Shown here: piece after piece, positions 8,945 to 18,857 of the stretch
How the letters are laid out: each line of letters begins with the position of its first letter
How positions within the stretch are numbered: position 1 is the first letter of the stretch
Assembly: GCF_015694465.1 (NCBI RefSeq)
Contig: NZ_JADQDO010000002.1
Span: 372,001-436,000, forward strand
From: Microvirga alba
GTDB lineage: Bacteria > Pseudomonadota > Alphaproteobacteria > Rhizobiales > Beijerinckiaceae
Reading direction: 5' to 3'
DNA length: 64,000 nucleotides
The notes under the pieces: model-generated
What the model was told of the DNA's origin: nothing
Database searches by the model: none
The model's input: the letters and a program-made list of their open reading frames with translations, nothing else
Made by a program: the position numbers and the translations under genes

Positions 8945-10537
8945 ATGCCGAGCGATCTGAAGCGCGTGACGCGCGCCCTTCTTTCCGTGTCCGACAAGAC
9001 GGGTCTCGTCGACTTCGCCCGCGCACTGTCCCAGCGCGGCATCGAGCTGGTCTCCACCGGCGGCACGCACAAGACGCTGCGCGAGGCGGGCCTGCCGGTG
9101 AAGGACGTAAGCGACCTCACGGGTTTCCCGGAGATGATGGACGGTCGCGTGAAGACGCTCCATCCCGCCGTCCATGGCGGCCTTTTGAGCATCCGCGACA
9201 ATCCGGAGCATCAAGCGGCGATGCTCGCACACGGCATCGTGCAGATCGATCTTCTGGTGGTGAACCTCTACCCCTTCGAGGCGACGATCGCGGCCAACAA
9301 GCCTTATGACGATTGCATCGAGAACATCGATATCGGCGGACCCGCGATGATCCGCGCCGCCGCGAAGAACCACGGCGACGTGGCCGTGGTGGTGGACGGG
9401 GCCGACTATGCCGCCGTGCTCGACGAGCTTTCAGAAAATGACGGTTCGGTAAGCCTCGCGCTGCGCCGCCGCCTGGCGCAGAAAGCCTATGCCCGCACCG
9501 CCGCCTACGATGCTGCGATTTCGAACTGGTTCGCGAACGAACTCGGCGAGGAATCCCCGCCCTTCCGCGCGCTCGGCGGCTCGATTGCAGAAGTGCTTCG
9601 CTACGGCGAGAACCCGCACCAATCCGCCGCGTTCTACCGCACGCCCGAACGGCGCCCCGGTGTCGCCACCACGCGTCAGGTGCAGGGCAAGCAGCTCTCC
9701 TACAACAACATCAACGACACCGATGCGGCCTATGAGGCGGTGGCGGAATTCGCGCCCGAGCGCTCCGCCGCCATCGTCATCGTCAAACATGCCAACCCCT
9801 GCGGCGTGGCCCAAGGCACGACTTTGCGCGAAGCCTATGAGAAAGCGCTGCGTTGCGATCCCGTTTCGGCCTTCGGCGGCATCGTCGCCATGAACCGTCC
9901 GCTCGATGCGGAGGCCGCGCGCGCCATCGTCGAGATCTTCACCGAAGTCATCATCGCGCCCGATGCGAGCGAGGAAGCCATCGCCATCGTCGCGGCGAAG
10001 AAGAACCTGCGCCTGCTTCTCGCCGGCGGCCTGCCCGATCCGCGCCAGGAAGGCCTGACCCTTCGCACCGTCGCGGGCGGTTTCCTGGCGCAATCCCGCG
10101 ACAACGCGGTCGTCGACGCCATGGACCTGAAAGTCGTGACGAAGCGGGCGCCGTCGGATCGCGAGTTGGAAGACCTGCGCTTCGCTTTCCGCGTCGCCAA
10201 GCACGTGAAGTCGAATGCCATCGTCTACGCCAGGGATCTTGCGACGGTCGGCATCGGCGCGGGCCAGATGAGCCGCGTCGATTCCTCCCGCATCGCCGCC
10301 TGGAAGGCTGCCGAGGCTGCGAAGGCCGCAGGCCTGCCTGAGACCCTCGCCAAGGGCTCCGTCGTCGCCTCAGACGCCTTCTTCCCCTTCGCCGACGGCC
10401 TCCTCGCAGCAGCGGAAGCCGGCGCGACCGCCGTGATCCAACCCGGCGGCTCCATGCGCGACGAGGAAGTGATCAAAGCCGCCGATGAGGCCGGACTCGC
10501 GATGGTGTTCACGGGGTATCGCCACTTCAGGCACTGA
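8945..10537 (+). CDS. purH: Bifunctional AICAR transformylase / IMP cyclohydrolase
   Basis: 530-residue enzyme catalysing the last two steps of de novo purine synthesis: formyl transfer from 10-formyl-THF to AICAR, then ring closure to IMP. An N-terminal MGS-like cyclohydrolase domain (about 9–150, with [13 protein letters not shown] and DGRVKTLHP) is followed by the transformylase domain. The latter has the catalytic Lys281–His282 pair in KHANPCGVA and the motif RYGENPHQ. Full length and complete active sites. It sits downstream of two palindromic elements and is followed by a nested REP-like repeat; no purine riboswitch-like structure was recognised upstream. Confidence 0.97.
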   Translation: MPSDLKRVTRALLSVSDKTGLVDFARALSQRGIELVSTGGTHKTLREAGLPVKDVSDLTGFPEMMDGRVKTLHPAVHGGLLSIRDNPEHQAAMLAHGIVQIDLLVVNLYPFEATIAANKPYDDCIENIDIGGPAMIRAAAKNHGDVAVVVDGADYAAVLDELSENDGSVSLALRRRLAQKAYARTAAYDAAISNWFANELGEESPPFRALGGSIAEVLRYGENPHQSAAFYRTPERRPGVATTRQVQGKQLSYNNINDTDAAYEAVAEFAPERSAAIVIVKHANPCGVAQGTTLREAYEKALRCDPVSAFGGIVAMNRPLDAEAARAIVEIFTEVIIAPDASEEAIAIVAAKKNLRLLLAGGLPDPRQEGLTLRTVAGGFLAQSRDNAVVDAMDLKVVTKRAPSDRELEDLRFAFRVAKHVKSNAIVYARDLATVGIGAGQMSRVDSSRIAAWKAAEAAKAAGLPETLAKGSVVASDAFFPFADGLLAAAEAGATAVIQPGGSMRDEEVIKAADEAGLAMVFTGYRHFRH

Positions 10538-10551
10538 CAAGCGCGACAGTC

Positions 10552-10657
10552 CCCCTCTCCCTCGGGGAGAGGGTTGGGGTGAGGGGTTACGTCCTATCCG
10601 GATCGACCTGCATGCCCTCACCCTCGCTTCGCTCGACCTCTCCCCACCGGGGAGAGG
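10552..10657. repeat. Nested REP-like inverted repeats after purH
   Basis: Two hairpins with 9–10-bp arms (10552–10560/10564–10572 and 10635–10644/10648–10657) are nested with a third pair, GGGTGAGGG at 10576–10584 and CCCTCACCC at 10614–10622. The whole is a long imperfect palindrome of C/T-rich and G/A-rich blocks, the classic 'CCCTCTCCC…' intergenic repeat of GC-rich Proteobacteria. It separates the convergent purH and MFS genes and could serve both as a terminator. Confidence 0.8.
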
Positions 10658-10676
10658 TGACAGAAGGGTCTGCGCC

Positions 10677-12083
10677 TCACACCCGCTTCACGCCCCTGAG
10701 CAGCAACCCGCCGACGCCAAAGAACGCAATCAGCACGGCGGGGCCTGCGGCCTGCGTATCGAAGAGCCAGGTCGCCGTCGCGACCGCGAGCGGCGCGAGG
10801 AAGGACGTGACTTTTCCCGACAGGGCCAAAAGCCCGAAATAGCGTCCCGCCTCACGCGCCGGAACGAGCCGCGCCAACATGCTCCGTGAAGAGGCCTGCA
10901 ACGGCCCCGCGACCGCGCCGATGACGAGGCCGAGCGCCAAAAACATCTTTTCCGGCACGCTGCCATAGAGGCCGCCGGACGGCGGCGCCGTCGCAATGAC
11001 GAAGAAGATGTGATCGCGGCCGAGCGAGAGCACGCCGAGGCAAACGCAGGCCAGAACCACAATCGCGCCGAGGATCACGGGCTTTGCCCCGAAGGCATCG
11101 TCGAGCCGCCCGCCGATCAACGCGCCGATGGTTCCGGTAACCGTCAGGAGAATGCCGAAGACACCGAGCTCGGTCGCCTCCCAGCCGAACACGCCCGCTC
11201 CGTAAATTCCGCCGAAGGCGAAGAGCGCAACGAGCGCGTCCTGATAGACCATGTTGGCGAGCAGGAACCGGCCGACGCTCTCATGTCGACGCGCATCGGC
11301 GATGGTGCTTTTCACCTGCAAGAAGCCCTTCTTCACCGCATCGCGGACACGAAGCGTCGAGCGCGCGATGTCCGTTGTGAAGAGGAAGAGCGGCAGGATG
11401 AAGATGAGGAACCATACGGCCGACAAGGGCCCGGTGATGCGGTCGCCCTCGCGCATGGCCGGGTCGAGCCCGAAGAGCGGGTGAATCCCGAAGAAGGTCT
11501 TGCCCGTCTCGCTATCGGCGGCAAGGAAGCCGAGCACGATCACCAGCGAGACGAGCCCGCCGAGATAGCCGATGGCCCAGCCGGTGCCGGAGAGCCGCCC
11601 GAACCGCTCGGGGGGCACGAGATGCGGGATCATGGCGTTGTTGAACACCGCCGCGACCTCAACCGCCACCGTGCCGACAGCAAAGCCGACAAGCGCAACG
11701 GGAATGGCGTGGGCCCCGCCCGGCGCGGCATACCAGAGGGCGAAGGAACTGACGAAGAGAACCAGGCCGCAGGAGGCGATCCACGGTTTCTTCGGGCCCG
11801 TCGCATCCGCGATGGAGCCGAGGATGGGCGAGAGAAAAGCCAGCACCAGCCCCGCAGCCGCGGTGGCGAACCCCCACAGGCTTTGTCCGGCGACCGGATC
11901 GGGCGCGAGCGCCGCCGCAAAATAGGGCGCGAAGACGAAGGTGGTGACGAGAGTGAAGAAGGGCTGGCAGGCCCAATCGAACATCAGCCAGCCCAGAATG
12001 GCCCGGCGCGGCGCGGTTCCGGCCGCCGCTCCAGCGTCATCCCCGGCCGGGGACAATGCCGTCGAAGGGGATGCAGCGTTCAA
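10677..12083 (-). CDS. MFS transporter, UMF1 / Atg22-like
   Basis: About 468-residue polytopic inner-membrane protein with roughly 12 hydrophobic segments. The opening AILGWLMFDWACQPFFTLV and the block PHLVPPERFGRLSGTGWAIGYLGG are characteristic of the UMF1/Atg22 group of the major facilitator superfamily, related to vacuolar amino-acid effluxers; bacterial substrates are unknown. The start is chosen as TTG at 12083 because AAGGAG lies eight bases upstream; the open frame extends to another TTG at 12122. The gene follows the glutamate dehydrogenase on the same strand by 67 bases, so co-transcription and an amino-acid role are possible but unproven. Confidence 0.85.
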   Translation of the reverse strand: MNAASPSTALSPAGDDAGAAAGTAPRRAILGWLMFDWACQPFFTLVTTFVFAPYFAAALAPDPVAGQSLWGFATAAAGLVLAFLSPILGSIADATGPKKPWIASCGLVLFVSSFALWYAAPGGAHAIPVALVGFAVGTVAVEVAAVFNNAMIPHLVPPERFGRLSGTGWAIGYLGGLVSLVIVLGFLAADSETGKTFFGIHPLFGLDPAMREGDRITGPLSAVWFLIFILPLFLFTTDIARSTLRVRDAVKKGFLQVKSTIADARRHESVGRFLLANMVYQDALVALFAFGGIYGAGVFGWEATELGVFGILLTVTGTIGALIGGRLDDAFGAKPVILGAIVVLACVCLGVLSLGRDHIFFVIATAPPSGGLYGSVPEKMFLALGLVIGAVAGPLQASSRSMLARLVPAREAGRYFGLLALSGKVTSFLAPLAVATATWLFDTQAAGPAVLIAFFGVGGLLLRGVKRV

Positions 12084-12150
12084 CCGGCGCACTCCTTGGT
12101 TCCCTGTTGCTGGGGACGGCAAGAGCGCGCCAGTGATGTTGCGTTCACGA

Positions 12151-15100
12151 TCAACCTCTTGCGAGATCGCCGAGAAGGCTCGCCGCCACGGTGACTTTCG
12201 ACAACGTCAGACCGGACGACACGATGTTGTCGACCGCGCTTCTGATCCGGTTGACGTCCGCGCCACGCCGCTCGCTCCAGGCCTGGACTGCCTCGGCTCC
12301 CGACAGGTTCTGCGCGGACACTTCCGCGGTCAGGTTGCGGTGAGCGGAGGCGATGCCGTCGATGGCCCGGTCGAGCGCCAGCCGGTCGAAGTAATCGCTG
12401 ACGCTGATCTCGCGTGCCGCGCCCGTGAGGGAACCCAGACGGAAGGCGGTCTCGAGGGCGAAATGCGTCCGCGCGATGTCCTGCACGGGTTTGCCCGTCT
12501 TCTGCGCCGTCAGGACGATGTCGGGCGCTGCGACGAGATCCGGCAGAGCCGCGAGGCGACGCGCCAGAGCCTCCGGCACCCCCTGGTCGGAAAGCGCCTT
12601 CGCGCGGGCCTCCCACGCCACCCGCTCCTCGGACGACAGGGTGTGCGGAAGCGCGCGCTCGATCTCCGCGATCCCGGCCTGATAAGTGCCGATGATCGTG
12701 TCGAGGGAAGCGGTGGAGAAATCGACGTTGCGGATGAACCAGACGATCCGGTTCATGAGCAATTCCTGCAGATCGCCGTAGAGGCGCAGCTGCAATTGTC
12801 CCGGCACGACACCATCGAGATCGTCGATGGCGAGGTTGAGGTCGGCGAGCCCGAAGGAGTCGCGGGTCGCCGCATAGGCCGCGGCGATCGTCGGCGCATC
12901 CGCGCCGGTCTGGTCCACGAGACGCGCCACCATGGTCGCGCCGCCGCGATTGATGATCGCGTTGGCGAGCTGTGTCGCGATGATCTCGCGGCGCAGGCGA
13001 TGGCCCGCGACGGCATCGGGGAAACGCTCGAGCATCTGAACGGGGAAATAGCGCTCGAGCTCTTTTGCCAGATACGGATCGTCCGGCACCGGGCTCGCCA
13101 GAAGCTCATCGTGCAGGGAGAGCTTGGCATAGGCCAGAAGCACGGCGAGTTCCGGCCGCGTCAAAGCCTCGCCCCGGCGGGCACGCTCCGTCAGGGTCGC
13201 GTCGTCGGGCAGATATTCCACGGCGCGGTTGAGACGGCCTTGGGCTTCGAGCATATGCATCAACCGGCGCGCGAAGCCGAGATCGCCGGTGCCGCGCCGC
13301 TCGGAGAGCGAGAGCGCCAGCGTCTGCAGATAGTTGTTGCGCAAGACGAGCTTGCCGACATCGTTTGTCATGTCGACGAGGAGCGCGTTGCGCGCGTCCT
13401 GGCTGAGGCGGCCGTCGCGCTCGGGCACGGTCAGCGCGATCTTGATGTTCACTTCCAGGTCGGATGTGTTCACGCCCGCCGAATTGTCGATGGCATCCGT
13501 GTTGATGCGCACGCCCGCCCGCGCGGCCTCGATGCGCCCGCGTTGGGTGCAGCCGAGATTGGCGCCCTCGCCGACCACCTTGGCGCGAATGTCCGCGCCG
13601 GCAATGCGGATCGCGTCGTTGGCGCGGTCGCCGACCTGCTCGTCGGTTTCCGTGGAGGCGCGAATATAGGTGCCGATGCCGCCGAACCAGAGCAGGCCCA
13701 CCTGAGCCTTCAGGATCGCGCTCATCACCTCCGCCGGAGTCGTCTCGGCCTTGTCCAGGCCGAGAAGTGCGCGAACCTCGTCCGACAACACGATTGATTT
13801 CGCGCTGCGCGGGAAGATTCCGCCGCCCTTCGAGAGAAGGGCTTTGTCGTAATCCTGCCAGCTCGAACGAGGCAGCTTGAACAGGCGCTCGCGCTCCTTG
13901 AAGGCGGCTTCCGGCTCCGGATTCGGATCGAGGAAGATGTCGCGATGGTCGAAGGCGGCGACGAGCTTGAGGCTGCGCGACAAAAGCATGCCGTTGCCGA
14001 ACACGTCGCCCGACATGTCGCCCACGCCCGCCACCGTGACCGGCTCGGACTGGATGTCGATATCCATTTCGCGGAAGTGGCGCTTTACCGCCTCCCACGC
14101 GCCGCGAGCGGTGATGCCCATGCCCTTGTGATCGTAGCCCTGGCTGCCGCCGGAGGCGAAGGCATCGCCGAGCCAATGGCCCTTCTCGGCGGAAAGCTTG
14201 TTCGCCGTATCGGAGAACGTCGCCGTGCCCTTGTCGGCCGCGACCACGAGATACGGGTCGTCCCCGTCGTGGCGCACCGTGTCCGGCGGCGGCACGATGT
14301 GATCGCCGACGATGTTGTCGGTGAGCTGCAAGAGCGTGCGCACGAAGATGCGGTAGCTCTCGGTGCCTTCCGCAAGCCATGCCTGGCGATCGCTCGCCGG
14401 GGGCAATTGCTTGGGCACGAAACCGCCCTTCGCGCCGACCGGCACGATGACCGCGTTCTTGACCTGCTGTGCCTTGACGAGACCCAGGACCTCCGTGCGG
14501 AAATCCTGAGGACGGTCGGACCAGCGAAGCCCTCCACGCGCCACCTTGCCGTAGCGCAGATGCACGCCTTCAACGCGAGGCGAATACACGAAGATCTCAT
14601 AGAGCGGCTTCGGCAGCGGCAGGCCGTCCACCTTGGCGCATTCGAACTTGAAGGCGATGGTCTGGCGCGGCAGGCCGTTGTCTTCGAGCTGGAAGAAATT
14701 GGTGCGGATCGCCGCCTCGATGAGGTTGATGAAGCGGCGCAAGATGCGGTCATCGTCGAGGCTGGTGACGTTCTTCAGGCGCTCTTCGATGTCGGCGCGG
14801 ATCTCCGCTTGGGACGACGCGTGCTTCGCCTCGCTCATGCGCGGATCGAAGCGCGCGTAGAACAATTCGACGATCTTGACGGCGATGGCGCTGTGACGGG
14901 CGAGCGTGTCGGCAAGGTAATCCTGCGCATAGGCGACCGGCACCTGACGCAAGTAGCGCCCGAGTGCGCGCACCATGGCCACGTCGCGCCATCCAAGCCC
15001 GGCCTCCAGCACGAGGCGATTGAATCCATCCGACTCGGCAAGGCCCCGGAACAGGGCCAGCAAGGCGGCCTCGATCAGATGCTGGATCTCATCGATGTTG

Positions 15101-16983
15101 ATCGGCCCGCCGGAGGCGCGCTCCAGCGTCATGTCGTAGAGCCACACGCGCTCCATGCCCGAGGCACTGGCCAGGGCCACGCGATAGGTTCGCTCGTTCA
15201 CGACGCGGAAACCGAGCTTCTCCAACAGCGGAACGCGCTCGGAGAGCGGCAACGCCGTGTTGCGCGAGAAGACCTTGAGATGCACGCGCGTGTCATCGTC
15301 GCCCTCGCGCCGATAGAGATCGACGGCGCGGGGACGGGCTTCGGAGAGCTGCTCCAGAATGCCCACATCGACGATGGCCTGCTCGGCCCCGAAAGCCTCA
15401 CGATAGGCCGCGCTGAAGGCGTCGGCGTAGCGTGCCGCGAGCGAGCGAGCGCGCTGCCCGCCGACGGTGTCGTCGAGCTGATCGCGCAGCGCATCGGCCC
15501 AGGTGCGCACGATGGTCGCGATTCCCTTTTCGAGGGTTTCACGGGCCACCTGCGGAGTCTTGCCCTCGTCGCGGCCGATGATGAAATGCGTGCGCGCCAG
15601 CGGTCCTTCCGGATAGGCCGGATAAGACGCGGAGACGCGGCCTTCATAGATGCTTGCCAGGAACTCGCCGATGCGGCGGCGGGCATCCGTGTCGTAGCGG
15701 TCCTTCGGCACGAAGACGAGAACCGAGACGAAACGGTCGAATTCGTCGACACGCGCCAGCGCCCGCACGCGCGGACGCTCGGAAAGATTCATGACATCGA
15801 TGGCAAAACGATAGAGCGTTTCTTCATCGATCTGGAACAGCTCGTCGCGCGGATAGCTCTCGAGCACGTTGAGGAGCGCGCGGCCCGCGTAACTCGCGGG
15901 GTCGAACCCGGCGCGGGCGATGACCTTCGCCACCTTGTGGCGCAGATAGGGCACTTCCGCCGTGGTGTTGGTGTAGGCGCTCGCGGTGAACAGGCCGACG
16001 ATGCGCAACTCGCCCTGCAAACGGCCATCGCCGTCGAACAGCTTCACGCCGATATAATCGAGATGGGCGCGGCGGTGCACGCGGGACTTGACGTTCGCCT
16101 TGGTGATGATGAGCGCCTGGGGGCGGGCCAGGAAGTCGCGGATTTCCTGAGTCATCGCCACAAGTTCGCGACCGCGGCGCAGCACGCGCACGGACGGATC
16201 GCGCAACAGGCCGAGGCCCGACCCTTCCACCGGATCGGCGGCGGCATCACCGGACGGGAGCCGGTATTCGCGCAGACCGAGGAAAGTGAAATTGTCTTGC
16301 GCAATCCAGTCGAGGAATGCGACCGCTTCCTTCACCTCGTCTTCCGGCAACGGCGGCGAATGCAGGCGATAATTCTGCACGAGTTCGGTGACGCGGGCGC
16401 GCATGCCGGGCCAGTCGTGGACCGCGAGCGACACATCCTTGTGCACACGCCGCATCGCTTCGGTCAGCCGAATGCGGGTTTGCTCGTCGTCGATGCGCGG
16501 CAGATGAATGTGAATGAAGCTTTCGCGCTTCACGCCAACCCGCGAGGAGGCGGTGGCCTCGCCGACGAGGCGGATCAGCGCGCCCGCCGCATCCCGCTCC
16601 ACCGCAAGAATCGGATGCGCCACAAGAAGTGGCTCGTATCCTTCGTCGACGATCTCGGCGAGCGTCGAATCGAGCAGGAACGGCATATTGTCGTTGACGA
16701 CTTCGAGCACCGTCACATCGCGACGGCGACCGTCGCGCTCGACCTCTACATCGACGAGGCGCAGATCCTCTCCGCCGCTGCTGCGCGGCGCCTTGAGGTG
16801 CTCATACGCACCGGCGGCAAGATCCGCGAGAGCCTGGGGTGAATAGGATGCAAGATCCTCGGGCGGAACGCGTCCGAAAAGGTCGTGCACAAAGGTCGAA
16901 GGAATGGCCTTATGCCCGGTTTCCAGCACAGCGACGGCTTCCGCCGTCAGTTCGCTTCCACTGGTTGGCGTTTCCAGTTTCAT
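12151..16983 (-). CDS. NAD-specific glutamate dehydrogenase, large (~180 kDa) type
   Basis: 1610-residue NAD-dependent glutamate dehydrogenase of the L_1600 class, which deaminates glutamate to 2-oxoglutarate and ammonia. A long N-terminal half with ACT-like regulatory modules precedes the catalytic core. The core includes KVARGGLRWSDRPQDFR, the lysine-bearing KNAVIVPVGAKGGFV, and the nucleotide-binding GGIGTYIRA and VGEGANLG regions. The C-terminal helical part ends near LSKVTVAASLLGDL. The start at 16983 gives MKLETPTSGSEL; the frame extends upstream but into an unlikely Cys/Arg-rich segment. In characterised relatives the enzyme is allosterically controlled and catabolic. A 965-residue antisense frame within it is a composition artefact. 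Confidence 0.96.
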   Translation of the reverse strand: MKLETPTSGSELTAEAVAVLETGHKAIPSTFVHDLFGRVPPEDLASYSPQALADLAAGAYEHLKAPRSSGGEDLRLVDVEVERDGRRRDVTVLEVVNDNMPFLLDSTLAEIVDEGYEPLLVAHPILAVERDAAGALIRLVGEATASSRVGVKRESFIHIHLPRIDDEQTRIRLTEAMRRVHKDVSLAVHDWPGMRARVTELVQNYRLHSPPLPEDEVKEAVAFLDWIAQDNFTFLGLREYRLPSGDAAADPVEGSGLGLLRDPSVRVLRRGRELVAMTQEIRDFLARPQALIITKANVKSRVHRRAHLDYIGVKLFDGDGRLQGELRIVGLFTASAYTNTTAEVPYLRHKVAKVIARAGFDPASYAGRALLNVLESYPRDELFQIDEETLYRFAIDVMNLSERPRVRALARVDEFDRFVSVLVFVPKDRYDTDARRRIGEFLASIYEGRVSASYPAYPEGPLARTHFIIGRDEGKTPQVARETLEKGIATIVRTWADALRDQLDDTVGGQRARSLAARYADAFSAAYREAFGAEQAIVDVGILEQLSEARPRAVDLYRREGDDDTRVHLKVFSRNTALPLSERVPLLEKLGFRVVNERTYRVALASASGMERVWLYDMTLERASGGPINIDEIQHLIEAALLALFRGLAESDGFNRLVLEAGLGWRDVAMVRALGRYLRQVPVAYAQDYLADTLARHSAIAVKIVELFYARFDPRMSEAKHASSQAEIRADIEERLKNVTSLDDDRILRRFINLIEAAIRTNFFQLEDNGLPRQTIAFKFECAKVDGLPLPKPLYEIFVYSPRVEGVHLRYGKVARGGLRWSDRPQDFRTEVLGLVKAQQVKNAVIVPVGAKGGFVPKQLPPASDRQAWLAEGTESYRIFVRTLLQLTDNIVGDHIVPPPDTVRHDGDDPYLVVAADKGTATFSDTANKLSAEKGHWLGDAFASGGSQGYDHKGMGITARGAWEAVKRHFREMDIDIQSEPVTVAGVGDMSGDVFGNGMLLSRSLKLVAAFDHRDIFLDPNPEPEAAFKERERLFKLPRSSWQDYDKALLSKGGGIFPRSAKSIVLSDEVRALLGLDKAETTPAEVMSAILKAQVGLLWFGGIGTYIRASTETDEQVGDRANDAIRIAGADIRAKVVGEGANLGCTQRGRIEAARAGVRINTDAIDNSAGVNTSDLEVNIKIALTVPERDGRLSQDARNALLVDMTNDVGKLVLRNNYLQTLALSLSERRGTGDLGFARRLMHMLEAQGRLNRAVEYLPDDATLTERARRGEALTRPELAVLLAYAKLSLHDELLASPVPDDPYLAKELERYFPVQMLERFPDAVAGHRLRREIIATQLANAIINRGGATMVARLVDQTGADAPTIAAAYAATRDSFGLADLNLAIDDLDGVVPGQLQLRLYGDLQELLMNRIVWFIRNVDFSTASLDTIIGTYQAGIAEIERALPHTLSSEERVAWEARAKALSDQGVPEALARRLAALPDLVAAPDIVLTAQKTGKPVQDIARTHFALETAFRLGSLTGAAREISVSDYFDRLALDRAIDGIASAHRNLTAEVSAQNLSGAEAVQAWSERRGADVNRIRSAVDNIVSSGLTLSKVTVAASLLGDLARG

Positions 16984-17099
16984 GCGCACATCCTCGCTTA
17001 TGATCGTTGCGGGGACCGTTCGCACAGACCTCGCACGGAAGCAACAACAGCCTACGATTCTGCACATTGAAGCGGCAAACCGCTGCAGTGCACAACGTT

Positions 17100-17453
17100 T
17101 TACGCTGCCTGAGCCCGCTCCGACGACAGATTCATGTCGCCCCACGACTTAAGCGCCATGATCACAGGTTCAAGACTGCGGCCACGCTCCGACAGGCTGT
17201 ATTCGACTCGCGGCGGAACCACTGGATAGACTTTGCGGATGACAAGGCCGTCCGCCTCAAGTTCGCGCAGCTGGTTGGTCAGCATGCGTTGGGTCACGGC
17301 CGGGATCAGACGCCGGATCTCGTTGAAGCGGAGCGTTCCACCGACGAGAAGCTTGTAGAGAACGACGATCTTCCACTTGCCATCGATCAGGTTGAGCGTG
17401 GCCTCCACGGAGCATCCGGCGCAGGTTGGGGGTTTCGCGACTTTACGCGGCAT
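17100..17453 (-). CDS. HxlR-family winged-helix transcriptional regulator
   Basis: 117-residue regulator with one HxlR domain: GKWKIVVLYKLL, RFNEIRRLIPAVTQRMLTNQ, ELEADGLVIRKVYP and VEYSLSERGRSLEPV. Cys11 and Cys14 (CAGC) stand at the N-terminus, where redox-sensing HxlR proteins carry a conserved cysteine, so thiol or electrophile sensing is plausible. The start at 17453 has AAGGA seven bases upstream; the in-frame ATG at 17504 lacks one. It is divergent from a quinone-oxidoreductase-like gene, the usual arrangement for HxlR regulators that control electrophile-detoxifying reductases. Confidence 0.92.
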   Translation of the reverse strand: MPRKVAKPPTCAGCSVEATLNLIDGKWKIVVLYKLLVGGTLRFNEIRRLIPAVTQRMLTNQLRELEADGLVIRKVYPVVPPRVEYSLSERGRSLEPVIMALKSWGDMNLSSERAQAA

Positions 17454-17492
17454 CACAGTATCCTTTTCGACACTATGTGCGTTTAAAGTGCG

Positions 17493-17507
17493 TTCTTGCA
17501 ACAAGAA
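17493..17507. promoter_or_regulatory. Candidate HxlR operator
   Basis: Perfect inverted repeat TTCTTG-CAA-CAAGAA in the 99-base gap between the divergent hxlR-type gene and the oxidoreductase gene. It lies about 40 bases from each start codon, well placed to control both promoters. Binding by the neighbouring regulator is inference. Confidence 0.5.
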
Positions 17508-17552
17508 TTGATATTCTCAATCTGGTCTCCACCAGCAACGAGGAGACAGGCC

Positions 17553-18566
17553 ATGCGCGCCGTCGGCTATAAAACTTCCCTTCCCATCGACGTAGACGCT
17601 TCCCTGATCGATCTCGATCTGCCGCGCCCTGAGCCGAAGGGTCACGATCTTCTGGTCGAGATCAAGGCGATTTCGGTCAATCCGGTCGATGTGAAGGTGC
17701 GCTTGCGCGCACAGCCCGAAGCAGGCGCGGCGCGAGTGCTGGGCTTCGATGCGGCGGGAATTGTCACGGCGGCCGGGCCGCATGCCTCCCTGTTCAAGCC
17801 GGGCGATGCGGTGTTCTATGCGGGCACGTTGAATCGTCCCGGCACAAACGCCGAATACCATCTCGTTGACGAACGCATCGTCGGCCTCAAGCCGAAAACC
17901 ATCGATTTTCCCCAAGCGGCGGCCTTGCCGCTGACCAGTCTGACGGCCTTTGAAACTCTGTTCGACCGGCTGGACATCAAGCGCCCGGTTCCCGGCGCGG
18001 CGAAGGCGATTCTGATCGTCGGCGGCGCGGGCGGCGTCGGCTCCATGGCGATCCAGCTGGCGCGCCAGTTGACGGATCTCACAATCATCACCACCGCCTC
18101 GCGGCCGGAGACGAAGGAATGGGTGACGGCGCTCGGAGCCCATCACGTCATAGACCACTCTCAACCGATCGCACCGCAGGTGAATGCGCTCGGAATCGGT
18201 GCGCCCGCCTTCGTGTTCTCGATCACGCAAACGCAGGCGCATTTCGCGGAAATCGCCGCCATCATCGCGCCGCAGGGCCGCTTCGCGCTCATCGACGATC
18301 CCGGCACCCTCGACATCGGCCTGCTCAAGGGCAAGAGCGTCTCGCTGCACTGGGAATCCATGTTCACGCGCTCGATCTTCCAGACCGCCGACATGCAACG
18401 TCAGCACGACATTCTCAACGAGGTCGCCCGGCTGGTCGATGCGGGCACGATCCGCACCACGCTTTCCGAGACCTTCGGCACGATCAACGCGACGAATCTC
18501 AAGCGGGCACATGCCTTCATCGAAAGCGGGAAGGCGCGCGGCAAAATCGTACTGACGGGGTTTTGA
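17553..18566 (+). CDS. Zinc-type alcohol dehydrogenase / quinone oxidoreductase family protein
   Basis: 337-residue medium-chain dehydrogenase/reductase. An N-terminal GroES-like domain (ISVNPVDVKVR, GFDAAGIVTAAGP, GDAVFYAG) is followed by a Rossmann domain with GGAGGVGSMAIQLAR. It lacks the Cys cluster for a structural zinc and belongs to the group of NADPH:quinone or enone reductases annotated as zinc-binding dehydrogenase family. The start at 17553 has GAGGAGACAGG upstream. The divergent HxlR regulator suggests induction by quinones, aldehydes or other electrophiles, as for YodB/CatR targets in Bacillus; that is inference from context. Confidence 0.9.
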   Translation: MRAVGYKTSLPIDVDASLIDLDLPRPEPKGHDLLVEIKAISVNPVDVKVRLRAQPEAGAARVLGFDAAGIVTAAGPHASLFKPGDAVFYAGTLNRPGTNAEYHLVDERIVGLKPKTIDFPQAAALPLTSLTAFETLFDRLDIKRPVPGAAKAILIVGGAGGVGSMAIQLARQLTDLTIITTASRPETKEWVTALGAHHVIDHSQPIAPQVNALGIGAPAFVFSITQTQAHFAEIAAIIAPQGRFALIDDPGTLDIGLLKGKSVSLHWESMFTRSIFQTADMQRQHDILNEVARLVDAGTIRTTLSETFGTINATNLKRAHAFIESGKARGKIVLTGF

Positions 18567-18573
18567 AAGAAAA

Positions 18574-18597
18574 AGACCGCCCTTTGGGGGGCGGTCT
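18574..18597 (-). terminator. Intrinsic terminator oriented to the minus strand
   Basis: Nine-base-pair stem (AGACCGCCC with GGGCGGTCT) around a 6-base loop. Read on the minus strand it is followed by TTTTTCTTTC; on the plus strand the trailing bases are AAACC. It therefore points at transcripts coming leftward from 18.6–18.9 kb, although the gene just finished (17553–18566) is on the plus strand. Confidence 0.65.
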
Positions 18598-18857
18598 AAA
18601 CCTCGACTTAAAATTGGCCCGGCCTACCAAATGACCCGGCGGGCTGGGGGGCTGACGTGTCCGAATCAAACGATGAGCCGGGCCGTCGAGGCAACGATGA
18701 TGTTATCGTCATCCAGTGGGGCCACCACGCGGCACGAATACGGCAACAATAAGATCCGGCTAACAGGGCTGTGAACAGCGGGGACGCATTGGGGTTGAAC
18801 GGGCCGCCGGACGGGCCCATCATGACAATCGGAGATGAATGGTCTCGGGGAGGGGTC
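18598..18857. other. Gap before the DUF2794 gene, no confident gene
   Basis: Between the oxidoreductase stop and DUF2794 (291 bases including the hairpin) I see no recognisable protein. A 47-codon plus-strand frame (18631–18774) has no family resemblance. A minus-strand RNA ending at the 18574–18597 terminator is possible. Confidence 0.35.

Noticed and set aside
11010..12194. 394-codon plus-strand open frame
   Set aside because: Antisense to the MFS transporter, strongly Glu/Arg-rich and without hydrophobic pattern or domain.
13945..16842. 965-codon open frame on the plus strand
   Set aside because: Lies antisense inside the glutamate dehydrogenase; the sequence is His/Arg/Ala/Gly-rich without any domain, a product of GC-biased third positions in the real gene.
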